64,000 bases of DNA, taken from contig JAFXCD010000042.1 in the NCBI GenBank assembly GCA_017521605.1, positions 62,001-126,000 on the forward strand, written 5' to 3'. The translations under genes were made by a program, and so were the position numbers. Below the pieces are notes generated by a model that did not search any database, was not told where the DNA came from, and saw only the letters and a list, made by a program, of their open reading frames with translations. This document shows, piece by piece, positions 8,754 through 16,894 of the stretch (its first letter is position 1; each line of letters starts with the position of its first letter). The stretch is from Lachnospiraceae bacterium. GTDB taxonomy: Bacteria; Bacillota; Clostridia; Lachnospirales; Lachnospiraceae.

Positions 8754-11321
8754 TTAGGAAATCTCTAAAACTTTATAGTCCTGATCTTCAATAACTTTCT
8801 TCAGCTCTTCATCAGTGATTGCTGCCTTTAAGGTTACAACAGCAGTTCCTGCTTCATGGCTAACCTCTGCTACCTCTACCTGCTCCAATGCTTCCAGTAC
8901 CTTCTTTACTCTTGCCTCGCAATGACCGCACATCATACCTTCAATTTTCATTGTTTTCTTCATAATTGTTTCCTCGCTTTCTATTTGTTTCTTCTGAGCC
9001 GTTTCCGGCAAAATCGCCTCTTCGAGGACTTCCCTTTGCTCCTTCAACCCATATATTTTACATAAGTTCAACCTCAGGGCATTACTTACCACACAAAAGC
9101 TGGACAAGCTCATGGCTGCCGCGCCAAACATGGGACTTAACTGCCAGCCCAGTATAGGGATAAATACCCCCACCGCCAAAGGAATCCCTATACTATTGTA
9201 AAAGAATGCCCAGAACAGATTCTGATGAATATTACGCAAGGTGCTACGACTCAAGCGAATGGCTGCTGCCACATCCCTTAGGCTGTTTTTCATAAGCACC
9301 ACCTCTGCCGCATCCACTGCCACATCCGTGCCTGCGCCGATGGCCATGCCCATATCTGCCGCCACCAAAGCCGGTGCATCGTTGATACCGTCGCCTACCA
9401 TGATGACCTTGCCCTGCTTCTGCAATTCCCGTATGGCATTTTCTTTGCCTTCCGGCCGCACTCCGGCAATCACCCTGTCCACACCGGCCTGCTTAGCAAT
9501 TGCTTCGGCGGTCTGCTGATTGTCACCAGTCAGCATGACCACCTGCAAACCCATATCCTGAAGCTCCTGTACAGCTTGAGCACTATCTTCCTTAAGGCTA
9601 TCTGCTACGGCTATGATGCCCAAAAGCTTGTCGTCATAGGTAAAATATAATGGAGTCTTGCCTTCTCGCGCCAGTACTTCGGCTTTTTCAAGTACCCTCT
9701 TCGGTATGGGCATCTGATTTTCTATAAAGGAGGCATTGCCGCCACACAGTTCTTTCCCGGCCAGCAAGCCCGTCAAGCCATTGCCTGGCAACGCTTTGAA
9801 ATCCGTAACTTCTGCATCGTCATGACGCATAAAATTCTGTGCTTCCTCCCAAATGGCCTTGGCCAAAGGATGCTCACTCTTTTCCTCCAAAAGGGCCGCC
9901 AACCGAAGTAATTCTTCTCCGGCAATACCTTCTGCAGGTAATATATCGGTAACCTGAGGAACTCCTGCTGTAATGGTACCGGTTTTGTCCAGAACCACAA
10001 TTTTTGCTTTGCCAGTTTCCTCCAGAGATACCGCTGTTTTAAATAATATACCGTTTTGGGCACCTACACCGCTTCCTACCATAATAGCCACCGGTGTAGC
10101 CAATCCCAGTGCACAGGGGCAGCTGATGACCAACACGGAAATACTGCGTGCCAGGGCAAATCCCCAAGATTCTCCTGCAATCAGCCATCCTGCCAGCGTA
10201 ATCAAAGCTATGGTAATCACTGTCGGCACGAAAATCCCCGATACCTTATCTGCCACCTTAGCAATGGGCGCCTTAGTGGCTGCCCCGTCACTGACCATCT
10301 GAATAATATGGGCCAATGTGGTATCTTCCCCTACTTGGGTGGCTTCACAACGTAAATACCCTGACTGATTTAAGGTACCGGCAGAAACTCTGTCACCCAT
10401 AGCCTTATCCACCGGAATGCTTTCTCCGGTCAAAACGGATTCATTTACCGCACTACTGCCCTCCAAAACATTCCCATCCACCGGAATGTTTTCACCGGGA
10501 CGCACGGCAAACACATCCCCCTTTTTCACCTGCTCTATGGGCACCTCCTGCTCCTGTCCGTTTATAAGTAGCATTGCCGTAGCCGGCGCCAATCTCATAA
10601 GCCCTTTTAACGCATCCGTGGTTTTGCCTTTGGAACGGGCCTCCAGCATTTTCCCCACGGTAATCAGAGCCAGTATCATGGCTGCCGACTCTAAATACAG
10701 TTCATGTAAATAGTGCTCTGCTCCTTGCTGATCACCCCTTGCCTGAGCTCCTGTCATCAAAAATAAAACTACTGTACTGTATACAAAGGATGCCCCTGAC
10801 CCTAAGGCTACCAGCGTATCCATATTCGGTGCTCTGTGAAGTAAGCCTTTAAATCCACTCACAAAAAACTTCTGATTAATTACCATCACCGCTATGGTCA
10901 GTAGTAATTGTACCAATGCAACTGCCACCGGATTGTCTTCGAAAAATCCGGACAACGGCCAGCCCCACATCACATGTCCCATGGAAACATACATGAGTAC
11001 TGCCAGAAAGCCCAGGGAGGCTATCAATCTCCTTTTCAGCTTAGGTGTTTCCTTGTCCGCCAAAAGGTCTTCCAGCCTCGCTCCGGTTCTCTCACGGAAC
11101 ACACCTGCCCCACTATTCTTTTGCTTCTTTACTGAGGCACCATACCCTGCCTTTTCCACAGCAGCTATGATTTCCTCCTGTGTCGCCGTCCCTTCCACGC
11201 CCATGTCACCGGTCAGTAAATTCACGGTACAAACCGTTACACCGGGCACCTGCTTCACAGCCTTCTCTACCCTGGCACTGCAAGCAGCACAGCTCATACC
11301 GGTTACAATATATTGTTCCAT
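8754..11321 (-). CDS. copA: Copper-translocating P-type ATPase with N- and C-terminal metal-binding domains
   Basis: An 855-residue P1B-ATPase. The N-terminal HMA domain carries GMSCAAC (residues 8-14); next come membrane helices, the TGES actuator loop, the CPC transport motif in [11 protein letters not shown], the phosphorylation motif DKTGT, and GDGIND. After the last helices a second HMA domain with MMCGHC is fused at about residue 795 to the end, resembling a CopZ chaperone. The protein exports Cu(I) from the cytoplasm. It follows csoR on the same strand and has an AAAGGA site; I see no separate CsoR operator directly before it. The terminal CopZ-like domain is unusual. Confidence 0.94.
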   Translation of the reverse strand: MEQYIVTGMSCAACSARVEKAVKQVPGVTVCTVNLLTGDMGVEGTATQEEIIAAVEKAGYGASVKKQKNSGAGVFRERTGARLEDLLADKETPKLKRRLIASLGFLAVLMYVSMGHVMWGWPLSGFFEDNPVAVALVQLLLTIAVMVINQKFFVSGFKGLLHRAPNMDTLVALGSGASFVYSTVVLFLMTGAQARGDQQGAEHYLHELYLESAAMILALITVGKMLEARSKGKTTDALKGLMRLAPATAMLLINGQEQEVPIEQVKKGDVFAVRPGENIPVDGNVLEGSSAVNESVLTGESIPVDKAMGDRVSAGTLNQSGYLRCEATQVGEDTTLAHIIQMVSDGAATKAPIAKVADKVSGIFVPTVITIALITLAGWLIAGESWGFALARSISVLVISCPCALGLATPVAIMVGSGVGAQNGILFKTAVSLEETGKAKIVVLDKTGTITAGVPQVTDILPAEGIAGEELLRLAALLEEKSEHPLAKAIWEEAQNFMRHDDAEVTDFKALPGNGLTGLLAGKELCGGNASFIENQMPIPKRVLEKAEVLAREGKTPLYFTYDDKLLGIIAVADSLKEDSAQAVQELQDMGLQVVMLTGDNQQTAEAIAKQAGVDRVIAGVRPEGKENAIRELQKQGKVIMVGDGINDAPALVAADMGMAIGAGTDVAVDAAEVVLMKNSLRDVAAAIRLSRSTLRNIHQNLFWAFFYNSIGIPLAVGVFIPILGWQLSPMFGAAAMSLSSFCVVSNALRLNLCKIYGLKEQREVLEEAILPETAQKKQIESEETIMKKTMKIEGMMCGHCEARVKKVLEALEQVEVAEVSHEAGTAVVTLKAAITDEELKKVIEDQDYKVLEIS
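8961..8975 (-). promoter_or_regulatory. Internal ribosome binding site and ATG for a CopZ-like product inside copA
   Basis: Within copA the sequence GAGGA (8975-8971), a 7-base spacer and ATG (8963-8961) precede the codons for [15 protein letters not shown]. Translation from here would give a free 69-residue CopZ-like chaperone ending at 8754 in the same frame. Escherichia coli makes a CopZ-like product from copA by frameshifting; an internal start would be a different route to the same end. This is an inference from the spacing. Confidence 0.4.
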
Positions 11322-11340
11322 AGATTATCCTTTCTTAGTT

Positions 11341-11601
11341 CGGACAACAACAGAAATGTCTTGGCTTTGATTTGCTTATTTGTACTGGACACTGCTCTTA
11401 GGGGCAGTTGGAAACATAATATCCTACCGCAGGGCGCTCTCGCTTCGTCCAAAACGTAACGGCACTAGGCTCGAAAAGACCTCGCCAAGAGCCGACGTTT
11501 TGCAAGACCTGCTTGTAGGAAATTATATTCCCAACCGCCTGTAATAAAACGATAAGGGGTACAAATAAGCAAATCATCTTCTATCTTTCCGTTGTTGTCC
11601 G
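11341..11601 (+). ncRNA. Long structured hairpin element, copy 1 (csoR-copA intergenic)
   Basis: Nested stems fill almost the whole csoR-copA gap: 11341-11351 pairs perfectly with 11591-11601 (11 bp); 11369-11385 with 11559-11575 (17 bp perfect); an imperfect stem joins about 11403-11428 to 11513-11538; 11429-11433 pairs with 11508-11512. The apical core has CGCTCTCGCTT on the 5' side, stem 11450-11457/11495-11502, CGGC/GCCG, and the loop ACTAGGCTCGAAA..ACCTCGCCAA. The same core recurs at 58987-59156 on unrelated stems. Strand is uncertain: two A-C mismatches in the outer stem would become G-U on the minus strand, while wobbles in the other copy favour plus. Confidence 0.6.
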
Positions 11602-11607
11602 GTACAA

Positions 11608-11916
11608 TTATTTCATCAGCTTCTGCAAGGTAACAACCAGTTCATCAATGACTTCATAATTGCCCTCTCGGATGTCTCTGGCCACACAGCCCTTGATATG
11701 GCTGGCCAACAGCTCCTTGTTGAAGGCATTTATCGCCGCATTTACTGCTGCCGACTGTACCAGAATATCCGCACAGTAGGCATCCTTCTCCAGCATATTG
11801 CGGATACCGCGAATCTGCCCCTCGATACGATTCAGCCGGTTGATCAGCTTCTTCTGCTCCTGCAATTCACGTTTGGTAGTTTTCTCGCAGCAACAGGTCT
11901 TTTTATCTTCACTCAT
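11608..11916 (-). CDS. csoR: CsoR-family copper-sensing repressor
   Basis: A 102-residue all-helical DUF156 protein. I chose the ATG at 11916 because AAGGAAG stands 7 bases upstream; the longer frame to 11976 would run through the operator. The Cu(I)-binding residues of the family are visible: Cys in DAYCADI, His in ASHIKGC and the following Cys. The N-terminal TCCCEK is an extra Cys cluster. The protein represses its own operon and releases DNA when it binds copper. copA lies downstream on the same strand. Confidence 0.9.
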   Translation of the reverse strand: MSEDKKTCCCEKTTKRELQEQKKLINRLNRIEGQIRGIRNMLEKDAYCADILVQSAAVNAAINAFNKELLASHIKGCVARDIREGNYEVIDELVVTLQKLMK

Positions 11917-11936
11917 GATCTTCACTTCCTTTTCAA

Positions 11937-11955
11937 TATACCCCACGGGGGTATA
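11937..11955 (-). promoter_or_regulatory. CsoR operator palindrome over the csoR promoter
   Basis: The 19-bp near-palindrome TATACCCCACGGGGGTATA matches the G/C-tract operator type of CsoR (TA-CCCC-N-GGGG-TA). On the minus strand it lies between TTACAA and TATATT, which would be separated by about 19 bp, so a bound repressor would cover the promoter. It is 21 bp upstream of the chosen csoR ATG. Confidence 0.8.
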
Positions 11956-12048
11956 TTTATTGTAAGCCATTTTCATCCGATTTACAAGTGGGAATGTTTA
12001 CAAATATGCAGATCTAAAGTAAAATTAACATTGAAAGGGGGCCTCATT

Positions 12049-12681
12049 ATGTTTAAGATATTTCATAAAAAACCTACCAAATCAAGCTTTTTCTTTGCTG
12101 GCAACCGTCCCCACATCCGTGTAGAAAACGAATTGGCAGGTATCAACAAAGAAGAGGCTGATAACGCCTTTAAACAATGCAAAAAAGAGTTCATTGATAC
12201 CCTTTTACTGTCTCATGGCTTCTGTAAGTACAAAACCAGGGCCTATGTACGCATTAACCCTATTGGTTTACTGGAATACATTGATTTACAAAAGGAACAC
12301 TACGGCGCCAGAACCTTTTGTATGAATTTCTCCGCCATGCCCCTCTATTGGCCCCATGAAGTACTGGTATTTACTTTTGGCCACCGTTTGGGCAACTATA
12401 TATGTGGTAAGGATATTTGGTGGGATTATGCTTCAGAACAGGTAGCGCGAGTAAGCTTTCAGAATGTGGCAAAGGCTATGGAGCAATATGTCCTACCCTG
12501 ATTTGGAGAAATTTCCACAGAGGAAGGATATCGTGAGAAGCTTTCCGACTATTGGAATAAACGATTCGCCGCAGAATGGCTGGATGCCCTTGAGAATACT
12601 GCTGATAAAGAAACTTTCATTACCCAGAGTAGCATTACTCATGGATTACCTAAGAAAATTCAGCAAAGAAGGTTGGACTAA
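12049..12681 (+). pseudogene. DUF4304-like hypothetical gene interrupted by an in-frame TGA
   Basis: A good AAGGGGG site precedes ATG 12049. The frame runs 150 codons to TGA at 12499-12501, then continues in the same frame for 59 more sensible codons (FGEISTEEGYREKL..., WNKRFAAEWLDALE) to TAA at 12679-12681. A full product would have about 210 residues. A TGG to TGA change would explain it. The N-terminal part (LSHGFCKYKTRAYVRIN...IDLQKEHYGARTFCMNFS) resembles DUF4304 proteins, function unknown. The 150-residue product might still be made. Confidence 0.6.
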
Positions 12682-12815
12682 ACTCAACCATCGATAGAAT
12701 TTAACTCATAAATTCCCTTCGGCAGTTATTGTTTGCCACCCGACTTACAGGCTATTATAAAAAGAGGATAACGCACTAGCACAATTTCCTATAATAAAAA
12801 TGGAGGGTATTCAAA

Positions 12816-14066
12816 ATGCTTAACAGTACAAAAATCGGTAATTTTATAATGGCAAAACGCAAAACTTTAGGTCTAACCCAACAGCAATTAGCAGATAAGC
12901 TGAATGTTTCCTTTCAGGCTGTATCCAAGTGGGAAAACGGCACCACTTATCCTAATATTGAAATATTAAGGGATTTAGCTATTGTTTTGGAGGTATCCGT
13001 AGATGAAATTCTGGCCGGAAGTGACAAGGATGTGGACGGCTTATCCTACAGCAAGGCCGGTATTGATATTACATATACTGATACCATCAAAAAAGAAATG
13101 GCCAAACATCTGGAAACCAAGGATCCTCGGGTTTTGAACGGTTTAGGTCCCTTTGCTTCCTTGTATGATATTAATTTTCCCAATATCACAAATCCTGTTT
13201 TGGTCTTAAAGTCTGAAGAGCCCGGCTCCAAACAGAAGCTGGCTATGGAGTACGGATATACTGAGTCTATTTGCCACGATATGATAAATCATCTGGTAAA
13301 TGATATTGTGGTGATGGGTGCCAAACCTCTGGCCGTGTTGGATACCATCGTATGCGGCAATGCAGAAAAGGACACCATTAAAGCCTTGGTTAAAGGTGTT
13401 TCTGAAGCCTGTCAGGAAAATGAATGCTCTCTTGTAGGCGGCGAGACCTCCATTCAGCCTCTTGTCGTGGAATCCGGCGTTTATGTACTGACCTCCAGCA
13501 TTGCAGGTATCGTGGAGAAATCAAAGGTAATTGATGGCTCTGCCATAAAAGACGGGGATGCCGTATTAGCCATCGCTTCCAACGGATTACATACTAACGG
13601 CTACTCTTTGGTCCGTTTACTGATGGACAAGATGCCGCAAATTAAGTTAGATAAAATAGATGGTCTCACCTTTATCGAGCAGATTATGAAGCCCCATACC
13701 CCTTATTACAAATCCATCAAGGGGTTGTTTGACCGGAATGTGATTCACGGCATGGCACATATTACCGGAGGTGGTATAGAAGGAAACCTTTGCAGAGTGA
13801 TTCCGGATGGACTATATGCAAAAATAGATTTGTCAAAAGTGAAGGTTCTGAATATCTTCAAATATATCCGAAATAACGGCAATATCAGCGATGAAGAAAT
13901 GCTACGTACCTTTAACTGCGGCGTGGGCTTCAACCTGGTAGTCCCGCAGAAATATAAGGCTGCCGTTATGAAACATGTTAAGCAATTCTACGATTGCTAT
14001 GAAATCGGAACCATTGAAACGGGTGGGGCTAAAGTAAAATTTGAAAATCGTATAAATTGGTTGTAG
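12816..14066 (+). CDS. XRE helix-turn-helix fused to a PurM/AIR-synthase-like domain
   Basis: A 416-residue fusion with GGAGGG before the ATG. Residues about 8-66 form an XRE-type HTH (LTQQQLADKLNVSFQAVSKWENG). From about residue 76 the protein follows PurM: YSKAGIDI, DIVVMGAKPL, GGETS and SNGLHTNGYSLVR. The conserved TDGVGTK loop of PurM is replaced by KSEEPGSK, and GGETAEMPG by GGETSIQPL, so normal FGAM cyclo-ligase activity is doubtful. I infer a regulator that senses a purine intermediate or nucleotide through the PurM fold. It is flanked by the broken DUF4304 gene and a terminator. Confidence 0.85.
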   Translation: MLNSTKIGNFIMAKRKTLGLTQQQLADKLNVSFQAVSKWENGTTYPNIEILRDLAIVLEVSVDEILAGSDKDVDGLSYSKAGIDITYTDTIKKEMAKHLETKDPRVLNGLGPFASLYDINFPNITNPVLVLKSEEPGSKQKLAMEYGYTESICHDMINHLVNDIVVMGAKPLAVLDTIVCGNAEKDTIKALVKGVSEACQENECSLVGGETSIQPLVVESGVYVLTSSIAGIVEKSKVIDGSAIKDGDAVLAIASNGLHTNGYSLVRLLMDKMPQIKLDKIDGLTFIEQIMKPHTPYYKSIKGLFDRNVIHGMAHITGGGIEGNLCRVIPDGLYAKIDLSKVKVLNIFKYIRNNGNISDEEMLRTFNCGVGFNLVVPQKYKAAVMKHVKQFYDCYEIGTIETGGAKVKFENRINWL

Positions 14067-14087
14067 TCTGGAAACTCAGATTTAATC

Positions 14088-14117
14088 AAGGAACTCAAAT
14101 TGATTTGAGTTCCTTTT
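14088..14117. terminator. Rho-independent terminator after the HTH-PurM gene
   Basis: A perfect 13-bp inverted repeat (AAGGAACTCAAAT / ATTTGAGTTCCTT, spacer TG) is followed by T residues on the plus strand. It lies 21 bp after the stop at 14066 and 24 bp beyond the end of the converging CDF gene, so it may serve both. Confidence 0.8.
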
Positions 14118-14140
14118 ACAAACCACACTATCCTCGCTCA

Positions 14141-15034
14141 TCAATGATGATGATGGTGATGATGCCCCGCTGATGCCTCAAACTCCACATGGCAATGCTC
14201 TTCGTAGCAAGCTTCATCCTTTCCCTCAAGCTCCAGGGTCACATGGCTGATGCCGTGCTCCTTTAACTCTTCTCGGATTTTTTCTTTCATAACATGGGCA
14301 TTTTCTTCGGTCACCACATGCATCGTTGCATAATTATTATGACCGTCCATGCTCCAGATATGGATGTGATGCACACCCAACACTCCCTCTATTTCCGAAA
14401 CATGTTCTTCAATCTCTTCCACTGAAACGCCGTGTGGTGTTTTCTCCAGGAACAAATCCAACACTTCTTTCAGGTTCTTCATTGCATTTGTTAAAATAAA
14501 CAGAGCAACCAGAATTGACATAATCGGATCCAGAATAGAAATGTCTGTAAAGCGCATAATAACCGCTCCAATCAGCACAACTACCCATCCAAGGACATCT
14601 TCCAGCATATGAAGATTTACAGCCTTCTGATTCAGCGAATCGCCTTCCTTCGTCAGGTAAGCTGCGCCAAAATTAATGACGACACCGATGACTGCAAACA
14701 AAATCATTCCGTTATAATTAATATCCACCGGTTCAATGATTCGGTTTACCGCATTATAAATAACCATCACAGAGCCAAACAGCAAAATCAAAGTAGTAAT
14801 GACACTACCGATTACGGAATATCTTGCATATCCATAAGTGTAGGTTGCATCCGGCTGTTTCTTGCTCTTCTTCTCCAGAAAATACGAAATACCGATGCTG
14901 ATGGCATCTCCTATATCATGAATGGAATCGGAAACGATAGCTACACTGTTTGTGAGGGTTCCTCCAATAAATTCAAAAATCGAAAATGACAAATTCAATA
15001 TAAAAGCGACTAAAATATTTTTTTCTGTTTTCAT
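14141..15034 (-). CDS. Cation diffusion facilitator (CDF) metal exporter with His tail
   Basis: A 297-residue CDF transporter. I use ATG 15034 since GGAAGGAG lies just upstream; a frame from 15052 would start inside that site. Six membrane helices, the metal-binding SDSIHDIGD in helix 2 and HMLEDVLG in helix 5, and a cytoplasmic domain with the HHIHIWSMDGH block mark the CzcD/ZitB group, which exports Zn and related ions. The last seven residues are all His, after a further Cys/His pair. A possible ArsR-type operator lies upstream. Confidence 0.9.
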   Translation of the reverse strand: MKTEKNILVAFILNLSFSIFEFIGGTLTNSVAIVSDSIHDIGDAISIGISYFLEKKSKKQPDATYTYGYARYSVIGSVITTLILLFGSVMVIYNAVNRIIEPVDINYNGMILFAVIGVVINFGAAYLTKEGDSLNQKAVNLHMLEDVLGWVVVLIGAVIMRFTDISILDPIMSILVALFILTNAMKNLKEVLDLFLEKTPHGVSVEEIEEHVSEIEGVLGVHHIHIWSMDGHNNYATMHVVTEENAHVMKEKIREELKEHGISHVTLELEGKDEACYEEHCHVEFEASAGHHHHHHH

Positions 15035-15130
15035 GGCTTTATCTCCTTCCAAAGTATCTCATTATGTGTTTTTGCAAAATATATGTACCCGCTGTCTTGT
15101 TGCATGAACAACGGAGCATTTATTCATATA

Positions 15131-15155
15131 TCATATGAACATTTAATCATATGTT
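15131..15155. promoter_or_regulatory. Possible ArsR/SmtB-type operator before the CDF gene
   Basis: The sequence holds ATATGAACAT and, after four bases, CATATGTT, close to the ATATGAACATATGTTCAT pattern bound by zinc-responsive ArsR-family repressors. It is imperfect and no arsR gene is in the window, so this is only a candidate. Confidence 0.35.
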
Positions 15156-15209
15156 AAAGTGTTTGTCAATACCTTTTTTCATTTTCACACATAAATGTTG
15201 ATATAGTAA

Positions 15210-15236
15210 AAGCCTCGGGCGAATCACCCGAGGCTT
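15210..15236 (-). terminator. Terminator of the lipoprotein gene run
   Basis: A perfect 10-bp stem (AAGCCTCGGG / CCCGAGGCTT) with a 7-base loop, followed on the minus strand by TTTTAC. It lies 10 bp after the stop of the lipoprotein at 15246. Confidence 0.8.
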
Positions 15237-15245
15237 TCAACTTCT

Positions 15246-16862
15246 TTAAAGAATATGCAACGGTCCAAAGCAGGCTTCCGCATCCATTCCATTTACGGTA
15301 GGATGATAATAATAGTACTCATCTTCCTCCTCGCTTGGCCAATCAATATATAGTCTGCAGTACCGGCCATCCCCGGTTTTTGCATCCTCATAAGTTTTAC
15401 GATCAGTACGGATAAAGGTAAACTCTGTTCCCGCCGGGAAGGTATAGGTGGTTCCGAGAAGATTTCCCTCCTCATCCACCAACTGCGCCGTGATGTCCAC
15501 TAATGAAATATAGTCATAATCATTAACATAGTGAGTTCGATCAATGCTGTGCACTTCCTCATAAGATACCGGCATACCGTCGGTTCCCACGTAACACTCA
15601 TACTCCATCCAATGGCTTTCAAACATATATACATATTCTCTCACAACAAAACGATTGGGGTCCGTGAAATCCAGCAATTCCACATCTGCTTCACCTACAT
15701 GCTTTACAGAATGATCCGTAATCTCAAATACATCCACACACTCGTAATCACTATCCCAGTACTGGTCAATATACAGATAATATTTTCCATCTTTCCTGAC
15801 TAAATATACACTATCAAAATATGCTGCATAATCATCCCGGTAAAAGCAATAATTATCATTTACCATGATATTATACCTATAATCTTCACACCATAATGTG
15901 ATATAATCTTCCTTTCCGTCCCCGTATAGATCTATAACGAATACATTTTCGTTATTCTTCCAATTGGTTAACAAACGGATATAATCCCCCTCCGGTTCCT
16001 CAAAAAAGTGCTCACATTCATCAGGAAAATAGTTTCCGGTAAAAACATCCGGATATTCTTCATAAGCAACCAATATCTGTATTGGCTGGTCGGAATCCGT
16101 ATCGGTAAAATAAACAGAAACTCCTTTGTATCCCAGCGTCCAGATTAAGTTTTCCTCTACCAAATCCTGTGCATCATAGGTAAAGGTAGGATGATTCTCT
16201 TGCAGCTCGGTTTCCAAGATAGTCATCAAATCCGTTCCGCTCTTAAAAATATCCCCTAAAGTCAGTTCCTTTCCACTTTGGACATCCCGGTTCACTGCTT
16301 CAAAATAGCTACGCTCTCCTCTTTTATCCTCATGGAAATAATCCCTGTTCAACACGGAAAAAACTTCTTTGTCCGTACGGACCGGATATAAATCCCTTAC
16401 GAATTCGTAAATAGCATCCGATTCCGTCGAACCATCCTCCGGATAATCCTCCTCTGCCATTTGTACCAGTCGTTCAAGCTGTTCTTTCGAATTCTCTACC
16501 TGCTTTGTATTAAAATCTTCTATTACTTCAGCCAATGCCGGATACGTATTCTCCTTTGCAGTGAGAATCTCATACTCTGCATCTGCGCTAAATAAATAGC
16601 GTTCCAGTTCCGTTTGGTAACGGTAAGGTTGATGCGCCCATTCTTCCTCCACCCACACCGACAGAGCCTCACCTGCCGGCTTCAAAGCGCTTTCATCGGT
16701 TTCCAAATCCTCTATGGTCTCCTGAATAGAAGCTGTCTCCTCTTTTGACTCTTCTGTGACTATATTATCTACATCCTTAGTTTCGCCCTTATCTGCGTTC
16801 CCACAGGCGCTCAGTCCTAACAGCACACCGGTTAATAATAGTGCTAGTAATCTCTTTCTCAT
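15246..16862 (-). CDS. Lipoprotein of the local paralog family (DUF4163/DUF3298-like), copy 1
   Basis: A 538-residue secreted lipoprotein; ATG 16862 follows GGGTGGAG. The signal peptide ends in the lipobox LSAC (Cys20), followed by a Glu/Thr-rich spacer. Residues about 85-290 resemble the DUF4163 plus DUF3298 pair seen in RsiV-like proteins. Next comes a Ca-binding-like DLYGDGKEDY motif and a C-terminal module (DITAQLVDEEGNLLG..YTFPAGTEF..AKTGDGRYCRL) shared by all four family members. It is the last of three tandem copies and has a terminator after it. Function unknown; it sits on the outer membrane face. Confidence 0.82.
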   Translation of the reverse strand: MRKRLLALLLTGVLLGLSACGNADKGETKDVDNIVTEESKEETASIQETIEDLETDESALKPAGEALSVWVEEEWAHQPYRYQTELERYLFSADAEYEILTAKENTYPALAEVIEDFNTKQVENSKEQLERLVQMAEEDYPEDGSTESDAIYEFVRDLYPVRTDKEVFSVLNRDYFHEDKRGERSYFEAVNRDVQSGKELTLGDIFKSGTDLMTILETELQENHPTFTYDAQDLVEENLIWTLGYKGVSVYFTDTDSDQPIQILVAYEEYPDVFTGNYFPDECEHFFEEPEGDYIRLLTNWKNNENVFVIDLYGDGKEDYITLWCEDYRYNIMVNDNYCFYRDDYAAYFDSVYLVRKDGKYYLYIDQYWDSDYECVDVFEITDHSVKHVGEADVELLDFTDPNRFVVREYVYMFESHWMEYECYVGTDGMPVSYEEVHSIDRTHYVNDYDYISLVDITAQLVDEEGNLLGTTYTFPAGTEFTFIRTDRKTYEDAKTGDGRYCRLYIDWPSEEEDEYYYYHPTVNGMDAEACFGPLHIL

Positions 16863-16894
16863 ATTCTCCACCCTCTAAACAATCTCTCTTTTAC

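Noticed and set aside
11322..11607. A second CsoR operator before copA
   Set aside because: The only GGGGTA tract there is part of the hairpin stem and has no CCCC partner at the right spacing.
12499..12501. TGA read as an amino acid (recoding or selenocysteine)
   Set aside because: TGA is used as a normal stop by many genes here, TGG is used for Trp throughout, and no SECIS-like hairpin follows directly. A nonsense change is simpler.
14141..14161. Seven His codons at the end of the CDF gene look like a cloning tag
   Set aside because: The His run ends a complete native CDF exporter with other Cys/His residues before it; His-rich ends are normal in this family, and there is no vector sequence.
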